64,000 nucleotides of DNA from an uncultured Oscillospiraceae bacterium (GTDB taxonomy: Bacteria > Bacillota > Clostridia > Oscillospirales > Oscillospiraceae): positions 11,878 to 75,877 of the forward strand of contig CAJUOA010000001.1 of the NCBI GenBank assembly GCA_910587785.1, written 5' to 3'. Both the position numbers and the translations under genes were made by a program. Of the stretch, positions 6,394 to 14,425 are shown piece by piece (position 1 is the first letter of the stretch; each line of letters begins with the position of its first letter). The notes beneath the pieces were generated by a model, which ran no database searches, had not been told where the DNA came from, and worked only from the letters and a program-made list of their open reading frames with translations.

Positions 6394-8205
6394 ATGGCAA
6401 TTGAATTCAAGGACGGCAAGTATGTGGACCCTGTCACCGGCCGGGTCACCCTGGACCCCACCGAGTACAAGGATTGGCAGATCGCCGAGGAGGCGGAGAA
6501 GACCCTGCCCTCCGTGGAGGAGTTCCGCGAGAAGCTGGGCCTGCTCCCCGAGGAGATCATCCCCTACGGCAAGACCCCCAAGCTGGACTTCATTAAGATC
6601 ATGAACCGCCTCAAGGACAAGCCCGACGGCAAGTTCATCGAGGTCACCGCCATCACCCCCACCCCCCTGGGCGAGGGCAAGAGCACCGTGTCCCTGGGCC
6701 TGGTCGAGGGCCTGGGCAAGATCGGCAAGAACGTGGGCGGCTGCCTGCGCCAGCCCTCCGGCGGCCCCACCATGAACGTCAAGGGCACCGCCGCCGGCGG
6801 CGGCAACGCCCTGCTGATGCCCATGACCGAGTTCTCCCTGGGCCTCACCGGCGACATCAACGACATCATGAACGCCCACAACCTGGCCATGGTGGCCCTC
6901 AACGCCCGGATGCAGCACGAGCGCAACTATGACGACGAGCAGCTGGCCAAGCGGGGCCTCAAGCGCCTGGACATCGACCCCAAGCGCGTTGAGATGGGCT
7001 GGGTTCTGGACTTCTGCGCCCAGGGCCTGCGCAACATCATCATGGGCATCGGCGGCAATAAGGACGGCTACCTCATGGAGAGCAAGTTCGGCATCGCCGT
7101 GGGCTCTGAGCTGATGGCGATCCTGGCTGTGGCCAAGGACCTCAAGGACCTGCGTGAGCGCATCGGCAAGATCGTCGTCGCTTACGACCGCAAGGGCAAC
7201 CCCGTCACCACCGAGGATCTCGAGGTGGCCGGCGCTATGACCGCCTGGATGCGCAACTGCATCAACCCCACCATGTGCTACACCGTGGAGCATCAGCCCA
7301 TGCTCATCCACGCCGGCCCCTTCGCCAACATCGCCATCGGCCAGTCCTCCGTCATCGGCGACCGGCTGGCTCTGAAGCTCTTCGACTACCATGTCACCGA
7401 GTCCGGCTTCGCCGCCGACATCGGCTTTGAGAAGTTCTGGAACGTCAAGAGCCGCCTGAGCGGCCTGACCCCCAACGTCTCCGTCCTGGTGGCCACCATC
7501 CGGGCCCTGAAGATGCACGGCGGCGGCCCCACCGTCGTTGCCGGACGCCCCCTGCCCGAGGAGTACACCAAGGAGAACCTGGAGCTGCTGGAGAAGGGCT
7601 GCGAGAACCTCTTCCACCACGTGGCGACCATCCGCAAGAGCGGCATCGTGCCCGTGGTCTGCATCAACCAGTTCTACACGGACACCGAGGAGGAGATCAA
7701 GCTCCTGCGCCGCCTGTGCGCCGAGCACGGCGTGCGCTGCGCGCTGAGCAACCACTGGCGCTACGGCGGCGAGGGCGCCATCGAGCTTGCCGAGACCGTG
7801 GTGGACGCCTGCAAGGAGTCCAACGAGATCAAGTTCCTCTACCCCCTGGAGATGCCCCTGCGCGAGCGGGTGGAGATGATCGCCAAGGAGGTCTACGGCG
7901 CGGACGGCGTGGACTGGGCCCCCCTCGCCCTGGAGAAGGCCAAGCGCTTCGAGAGCGATCCCAAGTACGCCGACTACTGCACCATGATGGTCAAGACCCA
8001 CCTGTCCCTGAGCCACGAGCCCAGCTGGAAGGGCGTGCCCAAGGGCTGGCGCCTGCCCATCCGGGACATCCTGGAGTACGGCGGGGCCAAGTTCCTGTGC
8101 CCCATGGCCGGTACCATCTCCATGATGCCCGGCACCAGCTCCGACCCGGCCTACCGCCGCGTCGACGTGGACACCGAGACCGGCAAGGTCAGCGGCCTGT
8201 TCTAA
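6394..8205 (+). CDS. fhs: Formate-tetrahydrofolate ligase
   Basis: 603 aa. It joins formate to THF with ATP to give 10-formyl-THF, feeding purine synthesis and one-carbon flow. The nucleotide loop TPLGEGKST is at residues 90-98, followed by the conserved RQPSGGPTMNVKGTAAGGG segment and a GLTGDINDI motif. The chain is longer than the usual 555-560 aa and some blocks differ from the common form (VVCINQFYTDT where VAINKFPTDT is usual), so it is a divergent subfamily. Start ATG has AAGGAGG 6 nt upstream. Codon use is strongly biased to C/G-ending codons, suggesting high expression. It is followed by a 45-aa ORF and, beyond a terminator, by fchA and folD. Confidence 0.95.
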   Translation: MAIEFKDGKYVDPVTGRVTLDPTEYKDWQIAEEAEKTLPSVEEFREKLGLLPEEIIPYGKTPKLDFIKIMNRLKDKPDGKFIEVTAITPTPLGEGKSTVSLGLVEGLGKIGKNVGGCLRQPSGGPTMNVKGTAAGGGNALLMPMTEFSLGLTGDINDIMNAHNLAMVALNARMQHERNYDDEQLAKRGLKRLDIDPKRVEMGWVLDFCAQGLRNIIMGIGGNKDGYLMESKFGIAVGSELMAILAVAKDLKDLRERIGKIVVAYDRKGNPVTTEDLEVAGAMTAWMRNCINPTMCYTVEHQPMLIHAGPFANIAIGQSSVIGDRLALKLFDYHVTESGFAADIGFEKFWNVKSRLSGLTPNVSVLVATIRALKMHGGGPTVVAGRPLPEEYTKENLELLEKGCENLFHHVATIRKSGIVPVVCINQFYTDTEEEIKLLRRLCAEHGVRCALSNHWRYGGEGAIELAETVVDACKESNEIKFLYPLEMPLRERVEMIAKEVYGADGVDWAPLALEKAKRFESDPKYADYCTMMVKTHLSLSHEPSWKGVPKGWRLPIRDILEYGGAKFLCPMAGTISMMPGTSSDPAYRRVDVDTETGKVSGLF

Positions 8206-8257
8206 TCGTCCTCCCGGTTTTTGGGTTTGCCTCAGGAGGCAGGAAAGGAAACGCGTG

Positions 8258-8395
8258 ATGAATATGACGGAAGTAGCGAGGCTTCTCTTGGGGCTGCGCG
8301 CCGCCGGATGGACGGACAAGGAGATCAACGACTTCGTCCTCTATATCGAGACCGGCGAGGAGCAGTATAAGCCGAAACCGAAGCAGGAGAACTGA
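8258..8395 (+). CDS. Small protein (45 aa) downstream of fhs
   Basis: Starts ATG after AGGAAAGGA, reads MNMTEVARLLLGLRAAGWTD then KEINDFVLYIETGEEQYKPKPKQEN. It is acidic-amphipathic with a charged tail and no membrane segment. It sits 52 nt after fhs and just before a terminator, so it is probably the last gene of the fhs transcript. The family is not one I can name; a proper ribosome binding site and sensible composition support a real gene. Confidence 0.6.
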   Translation: MNMTEVARLLLGLRAAGWTDKEINDFVLYIETGEEQYKPKPKQEN

Positions 8396-8424
8396 TAACA
8401 TCCCCAGCCAACCTGGAAAAGGGT

Positions 8425-8454
8425 CCCGGCGGCGGTTCCGCCGCCGGGATTTTG
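8425..8454 (+). terminator. Terminator of the fhs transcript
   Basis: 11-bp stem CCCGGCGGCGG with loop TT, followed by ATTTT. It separates fhs from the HTH module. Confidence 0.8.
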
Positions 8455-8706
8455 CTATGCAGAGGGCCCGCAGGCCTCCAGCATCAGCGCCACCCCCAGG
8501 CGGAAGCCCTCGCGGAAATTGGCGTAGTCCCGGAAGCGGCTCAGGTCACAGAGGGCGTCCCAGTGGCGCTCGATGAACGCCGCGCCCATGGCCTGTTCGA
8601 TCTCCTCCAGGAACGCCCACTTTTTCCTGCGCAGGTCCTCTGGAAGGTCCTCCACGGGGGCGCGGGGGATGTATTCGTCTTCGTAGATGTCCTGTAAGAT
8701 GCTCAT
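8455..8706 (-). CDS. DUF6809-like small protein
   Basis: 83 aa, starting MSILQDIYEDEYIP and ending in a helix FREGFRLGVALMLEAC. It resembles DUF6809-type small proteins of Clostridia and shares the C-terminal G..LG..L pattern with the small genes at 15784 and 57100. It is read divergently from a Cro/CI regulator at 8790, with a 14-bp inverted repeat between them. Start ATG follows GGAGGGTACAGAA. Function unknown; the layout suggests control by the neighbouring HTH protein. Confidence 0.65.
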   Translation of the reverse strand: MSILQDIYEDEYIPRAPVEDLPEDLRRKKWAFLEEIEQAMGAAFIERHWDALCDLSRFRDYANFREGFRLGVALMLEACGPSA

Positions 8707-8725
8707 TTCTGTACCCTCCCAAAAT

Positions 8726-8772
8726 ATCGTTTTTATTGGGGTTCATAGGACCATTATACCAATAAAAACGAT
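8726..8772. promoter_or_regulatory. Operator: 14-bp perfect inverted repeat
   Basis: ATCGTTTTTATTGG (8726-8739) and its exact complement CCAATAAAAACGAT (8759-8772), 19 nt apart, between the divergent DUF6809-like and HTH genes. The right arm falls in the spacer of the minus-strand promoter. Probably the binding site of the adjacent Cro/CI protein. Confidence 0.75.
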
Positions 8773-8780
8773 TTTGTCAA
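8753..8780 (-). promoter_or_regulatory. Promoter of the DUF6809-like gene
   Basis: On the minus strand TTGACA, 16-nt spacer, TATAAT. The spacer contains one arm of the inverted repeat, so a bound repressor would block it. Confidence 0.8.
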
Positions 8781-8789
8781 GGTGAATTT

Positions 8790-9038
8790 ATGTTTTCAAA
8801 AGATTTGTTTGCCCAGCGTGTCAGAGAAGTCCGCAAACTGCACAATGAGACACAAAAACAGCTGGGCGATGCCATTGGCACCAAGGCAAACAATGTCTGC
8901 GAGATGGAGAGCGGCAAAAAGACCACGACCTCGGAGAAAATCGCCAAGCTCTGCCAGCACTACCATGTCTCCGCTGACTACCTCCTGGGCCTCACCGACG
9001 ACCCCCGGGGCGGGGTGGAGCGGTGGACGGAAGAGTAA
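8790..9038 (+). CDS. Cro/CI-type HTH regulator
   Basis: 82 aa, essentially one XRE helix-turn-helix: residues 7-66 with QLGDAIGTKANNVCEMESGK as the helix-turn-helix and ISADYLLGL-type ending (VSADYLLGLTDDPRGG). Start ATG follows AAGGTG. It is about two-thirds identical to the next gene, a tandem duplicate. It faces the DUF6809-like gene across a palindrome and runs in the same direction as fchA-folD, so it may control both the small gene and the downstream one-carbon genes. Lower GC than its neighbours suggests later acquisition. Confidence 0.85.
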   Translation: MFSKDLFAQRVREVRKLHNETQKQLGDAIGTKANNVCEMESGKKTTTSEKIAKLCQHYHVSADYLLGLTDDPRGGVERWTEE

Positions 9039-9068
9039 TGCCCTGAGTGGCTTTGTCAAGGAGCCTTT

Positions 9069-9320
9069 ATGTTTTCAAAGCAAAAATTTGCCCAGCGCAT
9101 CTTTGAACTGCGCAAACAGCACAAGGAAAAACAAGGGGATCTGGGCGAAGCCATTGGCATCGGTCGAAACGCCGTCAGTGAGATCGAGTGTGGACGAAAG
9201 ACCACCACTGCCGAGAAAATCGCCAAGATCTGTCAGCACTACCACATCTCCGCCGACTACCTTCTCGGCCTCAGCGACGACCCCCGGGGCGGGGTGGAGC
9301 GGTGGACGGAGAAATCATAA
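9069..9320 (+). CDS. Cro/CI-type HTH regulator, tandem paralogue
   Basis: 83 aa, XRE family, paralogue of the gene 30 nt upstream; both begin MFSK, share a TTTATGTTTTCAAA start region and end DDPRGGVERWTE. The HTH is at about residues 16-40 (DLGEAIGIGRNAVSEIECGR). Start ATG has AAGGAG upstream. fchA begins 18 nt after its stop, so it is likely co-transcribed with the folate genes. Confidence 0.85.
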   Translation: MFSKQKFAQRIFELRKQHKEKQGDLGEAIGIGRNAVSEIECGRKTTTAEKIAKICQHYHISADYLLGLSDDPRGGVERWTEKS

Positions 9321-9338
9321 TGAAAGGAAACACATCCT

Positions 9339-9959
9339 ATGGATTTCGCACAAGCATCCTGCACTGAATTTGTAACAGTACTGGCCTCCAACGCCCCGGT
9401 GCCCGGCGGCGGCGGGGCGTCGGCCCTGGTGGGCGCCATCGGCACGGCCCTGGGCAACATGGTGGGCTCCCTCACCGTGGGCAAGAAGAAGTATGCCGAT
9501 GTGGAGGAGGAGATCGTCGCCCTCAAGGCCAGGTGCGACCGGCTCCAGAAGGACCTTCTGGACCAGATCGCCGCCGACGCCAAGGGCTTCGAGCCCCTTG
9601 CCAAAGCCTACGGCATCCCCAAGGACGACCCCGCCCGGGACCAGGTCCTGGAGGAGGCCACCATCACCGCCTGCGCGGTGCCCGTGAAGATCATGGAGCT
9701 CTGCTGCGAGGCCCTGGACGCCATCCAGGTCTTTGCGGAGAAGGGCAGCCGCCTGGCCGTCAGCGACGCCGGGTGCGGCGCGGTGTGCGTCAAGGCCGCC
9801 CTCCAGGCCGCGAGCCTCAACGTCTTCATCAACACCAAGACCCTCAAGAACCGGGTCCTGGCCGAGGAGATGAACGCCAGGTGCCTGGGGATGCTGGAGA
9901 AGTACTGCGCCCTGGCCGATGAGATCTTCGAGACCGTCAAGGCGGGATTTTTCAAGTGA
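9339..9959 (+). CDS. fchA: Methenyl-THF cyclohydrolase / cyclodeaminase family
   Basis: 206 aa, the FTCD C-terminal (cyclodeaminase/cyclohydrolase) family, an all-helical fold with the conserved N-terminal APVPGGGGASAL motif at about residues 19-30. Stand-alone members in Clostridia (FchA) convert 5,10-methenyl-THF to 10-formyl-THF. The neighbours fhs and folD support this over formimino-THF deamination, since no formiminotransferase domain or histidine-degradation gene is present. Start ATG has AAAGGAAA upstream. FolD, 69 nt downstream, seems to lack cyclohydrolase residues, so FchA may be the only cyclohydrolase. Confidence 0.85.
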   Translation: MDFAQASCTEFVTVLASNAPVPGGGGASALVGAIGTALGNMVGSLTVGKKKYADVEEEIVALKARCDRLQKDLLDQIAADAKGFEPLAKAYGIPKDDPARDQVLEEATITACAVPVKIMELCCEALDAIQVFAEKGSRLAVSDAGCGAVCVKAALQAASLNVFINTKTLKNRVLAEEMNARCLGMLEKYCALADEIFETVKAGFFK

Positions 9960-10028
9960 TCGCTGTGTTTTGCCGGCCCCACACCGGATCTATGTGTCTA
10001 TCCAAAGACTGAAAGGAACAAAACAACC

Positions 10029-10889
10029 ATGGCAAAAAGACTGTTAGGCAAGGAAGTCAACGAGAAACTGAACGCCCGCATCATCGCGGACTGCGAGGCC
10101 CTCAAGGCCAGGGGCGTGAACCCCACCATGGCCATCGTCCGCTGCGGCGAGCGGCCCGACGACCTCAGCTACGAGCGCACCGCCTGCAAGCGGGCCGACA
10201 CCCTGGGTGTGGCGGTGGAGAAGTTCGTCCTGCCCGAGGACGTGAGCAGGGAAGAGCTCATCAAGGTCATTGACGCCATCAACGCCAACGACGGCATCCA
10301 CGGCGTCCTCCTCTTCCGCCCCCTGCCCAAGCACCTGAAGGCGGACCAGGACGAGATCTGCAACCGCCTGGATCCCCGCAAGGACATCGACGGCATGACC
10401 GACCTCTCCAACGCGGGCGTCTTCATGGGCAAGGAGCTGGGCTTCGCCCCCTGCACACCCGAGGCCTGCATGGCCATTCTGGAGCACTACGGCATCGACT
10501 GCACCGGCAAAAAGGCGGTGGTCATCGGCCGCAGCCTCGTGGTGGGCAAGCCCGTGGGCATCATGCTCATGGGCAAAAACGCCACCGTCACCACCTGCCA
10601 CACCCGCACCAAGGATGTCCCCGCCATCACCCGGGACGCGGACATCATCGTCTCCGCCGCGGGCGTGCTGGGGAGCCTCACCAAGGAGCATGTCCGCCCC
10701 GGACAGATCGTGGTGGACGTCTCCATCAACTGGGACGAGGCCAAGGGCGGCATCGCGGGCGACGCGGCCTTTGACGAGGTGGAGCCCATCGTGGAGGCCA
10801 TCACCCCCGTGCCCGGCGGCGTGGGCACCGTCACCACCAGCCTCTCCATCGGCCATGTGGTGGAGGCGGCCAAGCGCATCCACGGCTGA
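10029..10889 (+). CDS. folD: Methylene-THF dehydrogenase, FolD family, cyclohydrolase site altered
   Basis: 286 aa, normal FolD length. It carries the NADP-binding motif GRSLVVGKPVG (167-177), KDIDG (118-122) and the C-terminal TPVPGGVG. In bifunctional FolD the active site has Tyr-x-x-x-Lys and a Gln in a VQLPLP-like strand. Here Tyr48 is kept, but the Lys position is Ala52 (YERTA) and the Gln position is Phe96 (LLFRPLP). Those Lys and Gln residues are known to be needed for the cyclohydrolase step, so the enzyme is probably a dehydrogenase only, with FchA doing the hydrolysis. Start ATG; AAAGGAACAAAA lies upstream. Confidence 0.9.
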   Translation: MAKRLLGKEVNEKLNARIIADCEALKARGVNPTMAIVRCGERPDDLSYERTACKRADTLGVAVEKFVLPEDVSREELIKVIDAINANDGIHGVLLFRPLPKHLKADQDEICNRLDPRKDIDGMTDLSNAGVFMGKELGFAPCTPEACMAILEHYGIDCTGKKAVVIGRSLVVGKPVGIMLMGKNATVTTCHTRTKDVPAITRDADIIVSAAGVLGSLTKEHVRPGQIVVDVSINWDEAKGGIAGDAAFDEVEPIVEAITPVPGGVGTVTTSLSIGHVVEAAKRIHG

Positions 10890-10904
10890 TCGGGGGCGGT
10901 CCTT

Positions 10905-12254
10905 TTGGCGAATCAAAAGACTGACTCCGTCAAGATCATCCGGCTGTTCCTCATGGCCTCCTCGGCGGCGTACCTCATCGCCGCCGGGCTGGCGCCGGAC
11001 CGGGAGAACATGATCACCGGCCTTGCGGAGATCCTCATGACCCCGTCCCAGCTGACGCGGGACTTCTTCGCCGCCGGCGGCATGTCCGGCACGTTCCTGA
11101 ACGTGGCCCTGGTGGGCTTCGTGTGCGCGGCGATGACGTGCCTGCCGGGGGCGGTGGTGAACGGGGCCACGATCGCGGCCTACTTCCTCACCACCGGGTT
11201 CTCCTTCTGGGGCATCAACTTCCTGAACATGTGGCCCTTCTTCCTGGGGGTCATCGTCCACGCCCTGGTCAAACGGGAGCCCTTCCCCAAGTACGTCAAC
11301 CTCGCCATGTTCTCCACGGCCCTGTGCCCCCTGGCGAGCGAGCTGCTGCTGCGCTACCCGGGGAGCGAGGAGGTCCGGGGCGTCACCCTCACGGGCGTCG
11401 TTTTGATGCTGGCGGCAGGGATGCTCATCGGCTTTCTCACCCCGGCCATGGCGAACCATTCCCCGAACGTCCACAAGGGCTACGACCTGTACTCGGCGGC
11501 TCTGCCGGGGGTGCTGCTGGGGCTCTTTGCCGTGGCGGTGCTCTACAAGAGCCTGGGCCATGACGTGCCCGCCATCAAGGCCACGCTGTCGGAGAGCCAT
11601 CCGGCGGTGGTGTGGACCTTCTGCGGGGTGTTCTTCGGCCTGTGCGTCCTGGCGGGCTGGTGGCTCAACGGGAAGAGCCTCAAGGGCTACACGGACCTTC
11701 TGCGGGACACCGGCCACAAGGCGGACTTCGTGGCGAAATACGGCCCCGGCCTCGCCATAGCGAACGTGGGGCTCTACGGCCTCATGATCTTGCTCTACTA
11801 CATCTTTGTCAACGCGCTCATGGGCGACGCCCTCGCCGGGTTCAACGGCGTGACCCTGGGCATCGTCTTCTGCATGGTGTGCTTCGGCGCGGCGGGGAGC
11901 CACCCGGGGAACATCTGGCCCATCATGCTGGGCTACGTGGCCTTCTCCTTCGCGGCCACCACCTTCTTCGGCGGGGTGTTCCCGGTGAACGCCCAGGCTA
12001 TCATGGTTGGGCTCTGCTTTGCAAGCGGCCTGACCCCCATCGCCGGGAACTACGGCTGGTGGGCGGGGGTCCTGGCCGGCGGGATGCACTACCTCCTGGT
12101 GACCTCCATCCCCGCCATCCACGGGGGCTTCAGCCTGTATAACGGCGGGTTCACCTCCCTGCTGGTGGCCACGATCCTGGTGCCCCAGCTGGAGACCTTC
12201 TGCAAGACCAAAACAGAGCGTCTGGAGGCCCGGAAGGGGGCCAAGCAGAGATGA
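10905..12254 (+). CDS. DUF1576 multi-pass membrane protein
   Basis: 449 aa with roughly ten to twelve hydrophobic segments and a short charged C-terminus. It matches DUF1576, an uncharacterised transporter-like family. Start is TTG, with GGGGGCGG upstream; the first internal ATG (residue 17) lies inside the first membrane helix and has no site. It is 15 nt after folD and overlaps the next gene by ATGA, so it is translationally coupled to 5-formyl-THF cyclo-ligase. The context suggests movement of a folate or one-carbon compound, which is inference. Confidence 0.75.
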   Translation: MANQKTDSVKIIRLFLMASSAAYLIAAGLAPDRENMITGLAEILMTPSQLTRDFFAAGGMSGTFLNVALVGFVCAAMTCLPGAVVNGATIAAYFLTTGFSFWGINFLNMWPFFLGVIVHALVKREPFPKYVNLAMFSTALCPLASELLLRYPGSEEVRGVTLTGVVLMLAAGMLIGFLTPAMANHSPNVHKGYDLYSAALPGVLLGLFAVAVLYKSLGHDVPAIKATLSESHPAVVWTFCGVFFGLCVLAGWWLNGKSLKGYTDLLRDTGHKADFVAKYGPGLAIANVGLYGLMILLYYIFVNALMGDALAGFNGVTLGIVFCMVCFGAAGSHPGNIWPIMLGYVAFSFAATTFFGGVFPVNAQAIMVGLCFASGLTPIAGNYGWWAGVLAGGMHYLLVTSIPAIHGGFSLYNGGFTSLLVATILVPQLETFCKTKTERLEARKGAKQR

Positions 12255-12808
12255 CCAAGGGGGAGCTGCGCGCCCAGGTGGCGCTCCAGGTGAAAAACCT
12301 CTCCCCGGTGTACTGCCGGGAGGCGGACGAGGCCATCTGCCGTGGGGTGCTCCACTCGGAGCCCTACCGGAGGGCCCGAACCGTGTTCTGCTACATAGGC
12401 ACGGACCGGGAGGTGGACACCATGCCCATCCTCCGGGCCGCCCTCCGGGAGGGCCGGACGGTGGCGGTGCCGCTGTGCACGGTACCGGGGGTGATGGAGG
12501 CCCGGCAGATCACCGGCGTGGGGGACCTGGTGTCGGGAAAGTACGGCATTTTAGCCCCCCGGGCGTCGTGCCCGGTGCTGGAGCCGGAGGAGATCGGCGT
12601 GGCCGTGGTGCCCTGCTGCACCGGCAACGGACGGGGGGAGCGCCTGGGCTACGGCGGCGGGTACTACGACCGCTACCTGCCCCGGACCCGGTGTCCGGCG
12701 CTGCTCCTGTGCCGGAGCAGGCTGGTCCATGAGGACATCCCCACGGAGGCGCACGATGCGCGGATGGACTACCTGGTCACGGAGCTGGGTGTGCAGGCGT
12801 GCCAATGA
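12251..12808 (+). CDS. 5-formyltetrahydrofolate cyclo-ligase
   Basis: 185 aa. ATP-dependent conversion of 5-formyl-THF to 5,10-methenyl-THF, rescuing the storage/side-product form of folate. Family motifs are present: REVDTMPIL near 55-60 and the phosphate/folate loop GERLGYGGGYYDRYL near 130-145. The start ATG overlaps the stop of the DUF1576 gene (ATGA). It is the last gene of the one-carbon cluster. Confidence 0.92.
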   Translation: MTKGELRAQVALQVKNLSPVYCREADEAICRGVLHSEPYRRARTVFCYIGTDREVDTMPILRAALREGRTVAVPLCTVPGVMEARQITGVGDLVSGKYGILAPRASCPVLEPEEIGVAVVPCCTGNGRGERLGYGGGYYDRYLPRTRCPALLLCRSRLVHEDIPTEAHDARMDYLVTELGVQACQ

Positions 12809-12829
12809 TGCCTGGTATCCAATTCAACC

Positions 12830-12866
12830 AAAAAACGCGGCGCATGGGGCCAACCCATGCGCCGCG
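12830..12866 (-). terminator. Terminator, mainly for the minus strand
   Basis: 13-bp stem CGCGGCGCATGGG/CCCATGCGCCGCG with a 5-nt loop. On the minus strand it is followed by TTTTTT, so it ends the SfsA-like transcript; it may also stop the one-carbon operon. Confidence 0.75.
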
Positions 12867-12883
12867 TCTGCGTCCCTATGTAG

Positions 12884-13696
12884 TTAGAAGGACCGGATGC
12901 CGCTGTAGAAGGTGGAAAACCCGCTGGTATCGGTGATAATGGACTCCCGGGTGTGGAGCTGCCAGCAACGGGAGAGGCAGACGGCCTCCTGGTTGATGTT
13001 GAAGTTGGCCTGCCAGATCTCGATACCCATGGAGAGGAGCTTTTCGGTGACCTCCCGCTTCTCTCGCAGGCGGGGGTCCTCGCCGCAGGCCTCCACCAGG
13101 CGGTAGTCGGGCTGGTCGCAGAGGTAGACGGCCAGGAGGACGGTGCGCTTGTTGCCGGGAAGGCTGTAGCGGAGCTTGGCGGAGCGGGTGAGGTAGCGCT
13201 CGGCCAGGGCCAGGGGCTTGACCACCTCCATGCGCATCTCCTCGGGGATGTCCAGGGAGAGGTCCACCAGGGGGACGGTGACGGCCAGGGAGATGTTGCC
13301 GACGACGAAGTCCAGGTTGGCCTTGCCGGAGAGGCGGGCGCGGCGGATCTTGACGTTGTCGCCCACCAGGTCCCGGAAGCCGCCCTGCTCCAGGTAGAAC
13401 TCCACGTACTGGTTGGCGGCGGTCTGATTGATGCCGATCCAGGTCTTGTCCGGGTCCTCGGGGCGGCAGGTGGAGACGGCCTCCACGGTGAACTTGGTCT
13501 TGCGTGCGGGGTCCTTGCTCCGGGAGAGGAGGCAGGGACGGCCCGCCAGGTTGAGGTTGCCGATGCTCCAGCTGGTGGGGCAGTGGCAGGGGACGGTCTC
13601 GCCGTTCAGGTTGACCAGAATCAAAAACTGCATTTTCCGCTCAATGATGACTCCCTCGAGCAGAGGCTCCGGGAAGTAAATGGGCCTGAGTTCCAT
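12884..13696 (-). CDS. SfsA-like protein with altered active site
   Basis: 270 aa resembling SfsA (sugar fermentation stimulation protein, a DNA-binding/nuclease family). Family features include the N-terminal OB-like part with VNLNGETVPCHCPTSW, SRSKDPARKTKFTVEAV near 58-74 and WIGINQTAANQ near 86-96. SfsA normally has an Asp followed by an E-x-K motif in a PD-(D/E)xK fold. Here Asp129 is kept (NLDF) but the E-x-K position reads Ala138-Val-Thr140. It may bind nucleic acid without cutting it. Start ATG has GGGGG upstream. It stands alone between two terminators. Confidence 0.6.
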   Translation of the reverse strand: MELRPIYFPEPLLEGVIIERKMQFLILVNLNGETVPCHCPTSWSIGNLNLAGRPCLLSRSKDPARKTKFTVEAVSTCRPEDPDKTWIGINQTAANQYVEFYLEQGGFRDLVGDNVKIRRARLSGKANLDFVVGNISLAVTVPLVDLSLDIPEEMRMEVVKPLALAERYLTRSAKLRYSLPGNKRTVLLAVYLCDQPDYRLVEACGEDPRLREKREVTEKLLSMGIEIWQANFNINQEAVCLSRCWQLHTRESIITDTSGFSTFYSGIRSF

Positions 13697-13990
13697 AGTA
13701 CAACCCCCTATCGAAAAAGCTTATTATGAGAGGACCGAAAATATACCTGCGCGGGGCGGGAGCATCCGTCCGGGCGGCACAAAAAGGGCGCAAAAAAGGG
13801 TGTCAAGCATCCAGCCCGACACCGCGGAGCGCACACGCGATACCGGCCCGGCGGGGCTGCGTCCACACCTGAGGCAGCGTTTGGGGGACCGGTCCGGGGT
13901 GGGAGATACGGCGGGAGCTGTCTGACACAGAGCAGGGCGGCGGGAGCGGAGGGGAGGGAACGCCGCCTTGACGATATTTTTTAGAACTAG

Positions 13991-14033
13991 TTGCATTTTA
14001 GCGTATTAATTTGGAAAATGCAAGTGCTTTTTT
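13991..14033 (+). terminator. AT-rich terminator-like hairpin
   Basis: TTGCATTTT and AAAATGCAA, 15 nt apart, followed by GTGCTTTTTT. No gene ends just upstream on this strand. Confidence 0.45.
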
Positions 14034-14134
14034 ACAATATTATTAAAAATCCCGAACTTTCAAGACAAACCGAGGGGGGCGCATAAGCAAAAATGGACTT
14101 TTATGTCAATATTTTGGGAGGGTATGTACGTGGG

Positions 14135-14174
14135 AGGCATACAGCGCGGCCATGGGAAGACCGGCTGTATGCCT
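14135..14174 (+). terminator. Hairpin, terminator-like
   Basis: 11-bp stem AGGCATACAGC/GCTGTATGCCT around an 18-nt loop, followed by CTTTCTGCTT. Confidence 0.4.
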
Positions 14175-14425
14175 CTTTCTGCTTATATTCCAATGGAGCT
14201 GAGACTTCTGGGGGAACTTTTGAGAAGGGCCGGGATGTCCACGAGACATAGATTGTGCATCTTGTACTAGGGGAAATCCAACGAATATCGCAAATGTGGG
14301 ATTGAACAAAATTTCTGATGATGCTTCCAACAAACTCTAATAAGCCCCAGGGAGATATTGAAAAAATCAATGGACCGCACTCCAACTCCTACCCCCCGCT
14401 ATGGGCTGGGGGATAGGGGCAGGCG

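Larger units (their letters stand above)
13697..14425. other. 729-nt non-coding stretch with two hairpins
   Basis: No convincing gene on either strand. The first 280 nt are GC-rich with short direct fragments; from 13980 the base composition drops sharply to AT-rich, unlike the surroundings, which hints at foreign or decayed DNA. Two terminator-like hairpins are listed separately. No tRNA or known small RNA was recognised. Confidence 0.5.

Noticed and set aside
6298..8328. Long minus-strand frame opposite fhs
   Set aside because: Gly/Val/His/Leu-rich shadow of fhs without any recognisable family or start site.
13697..14425. tRNA, SRP RNA or another small RNA in the long gap
   Set aside because: No T-arm, GGAAGCAGC-type or other diagnostic motif was found.
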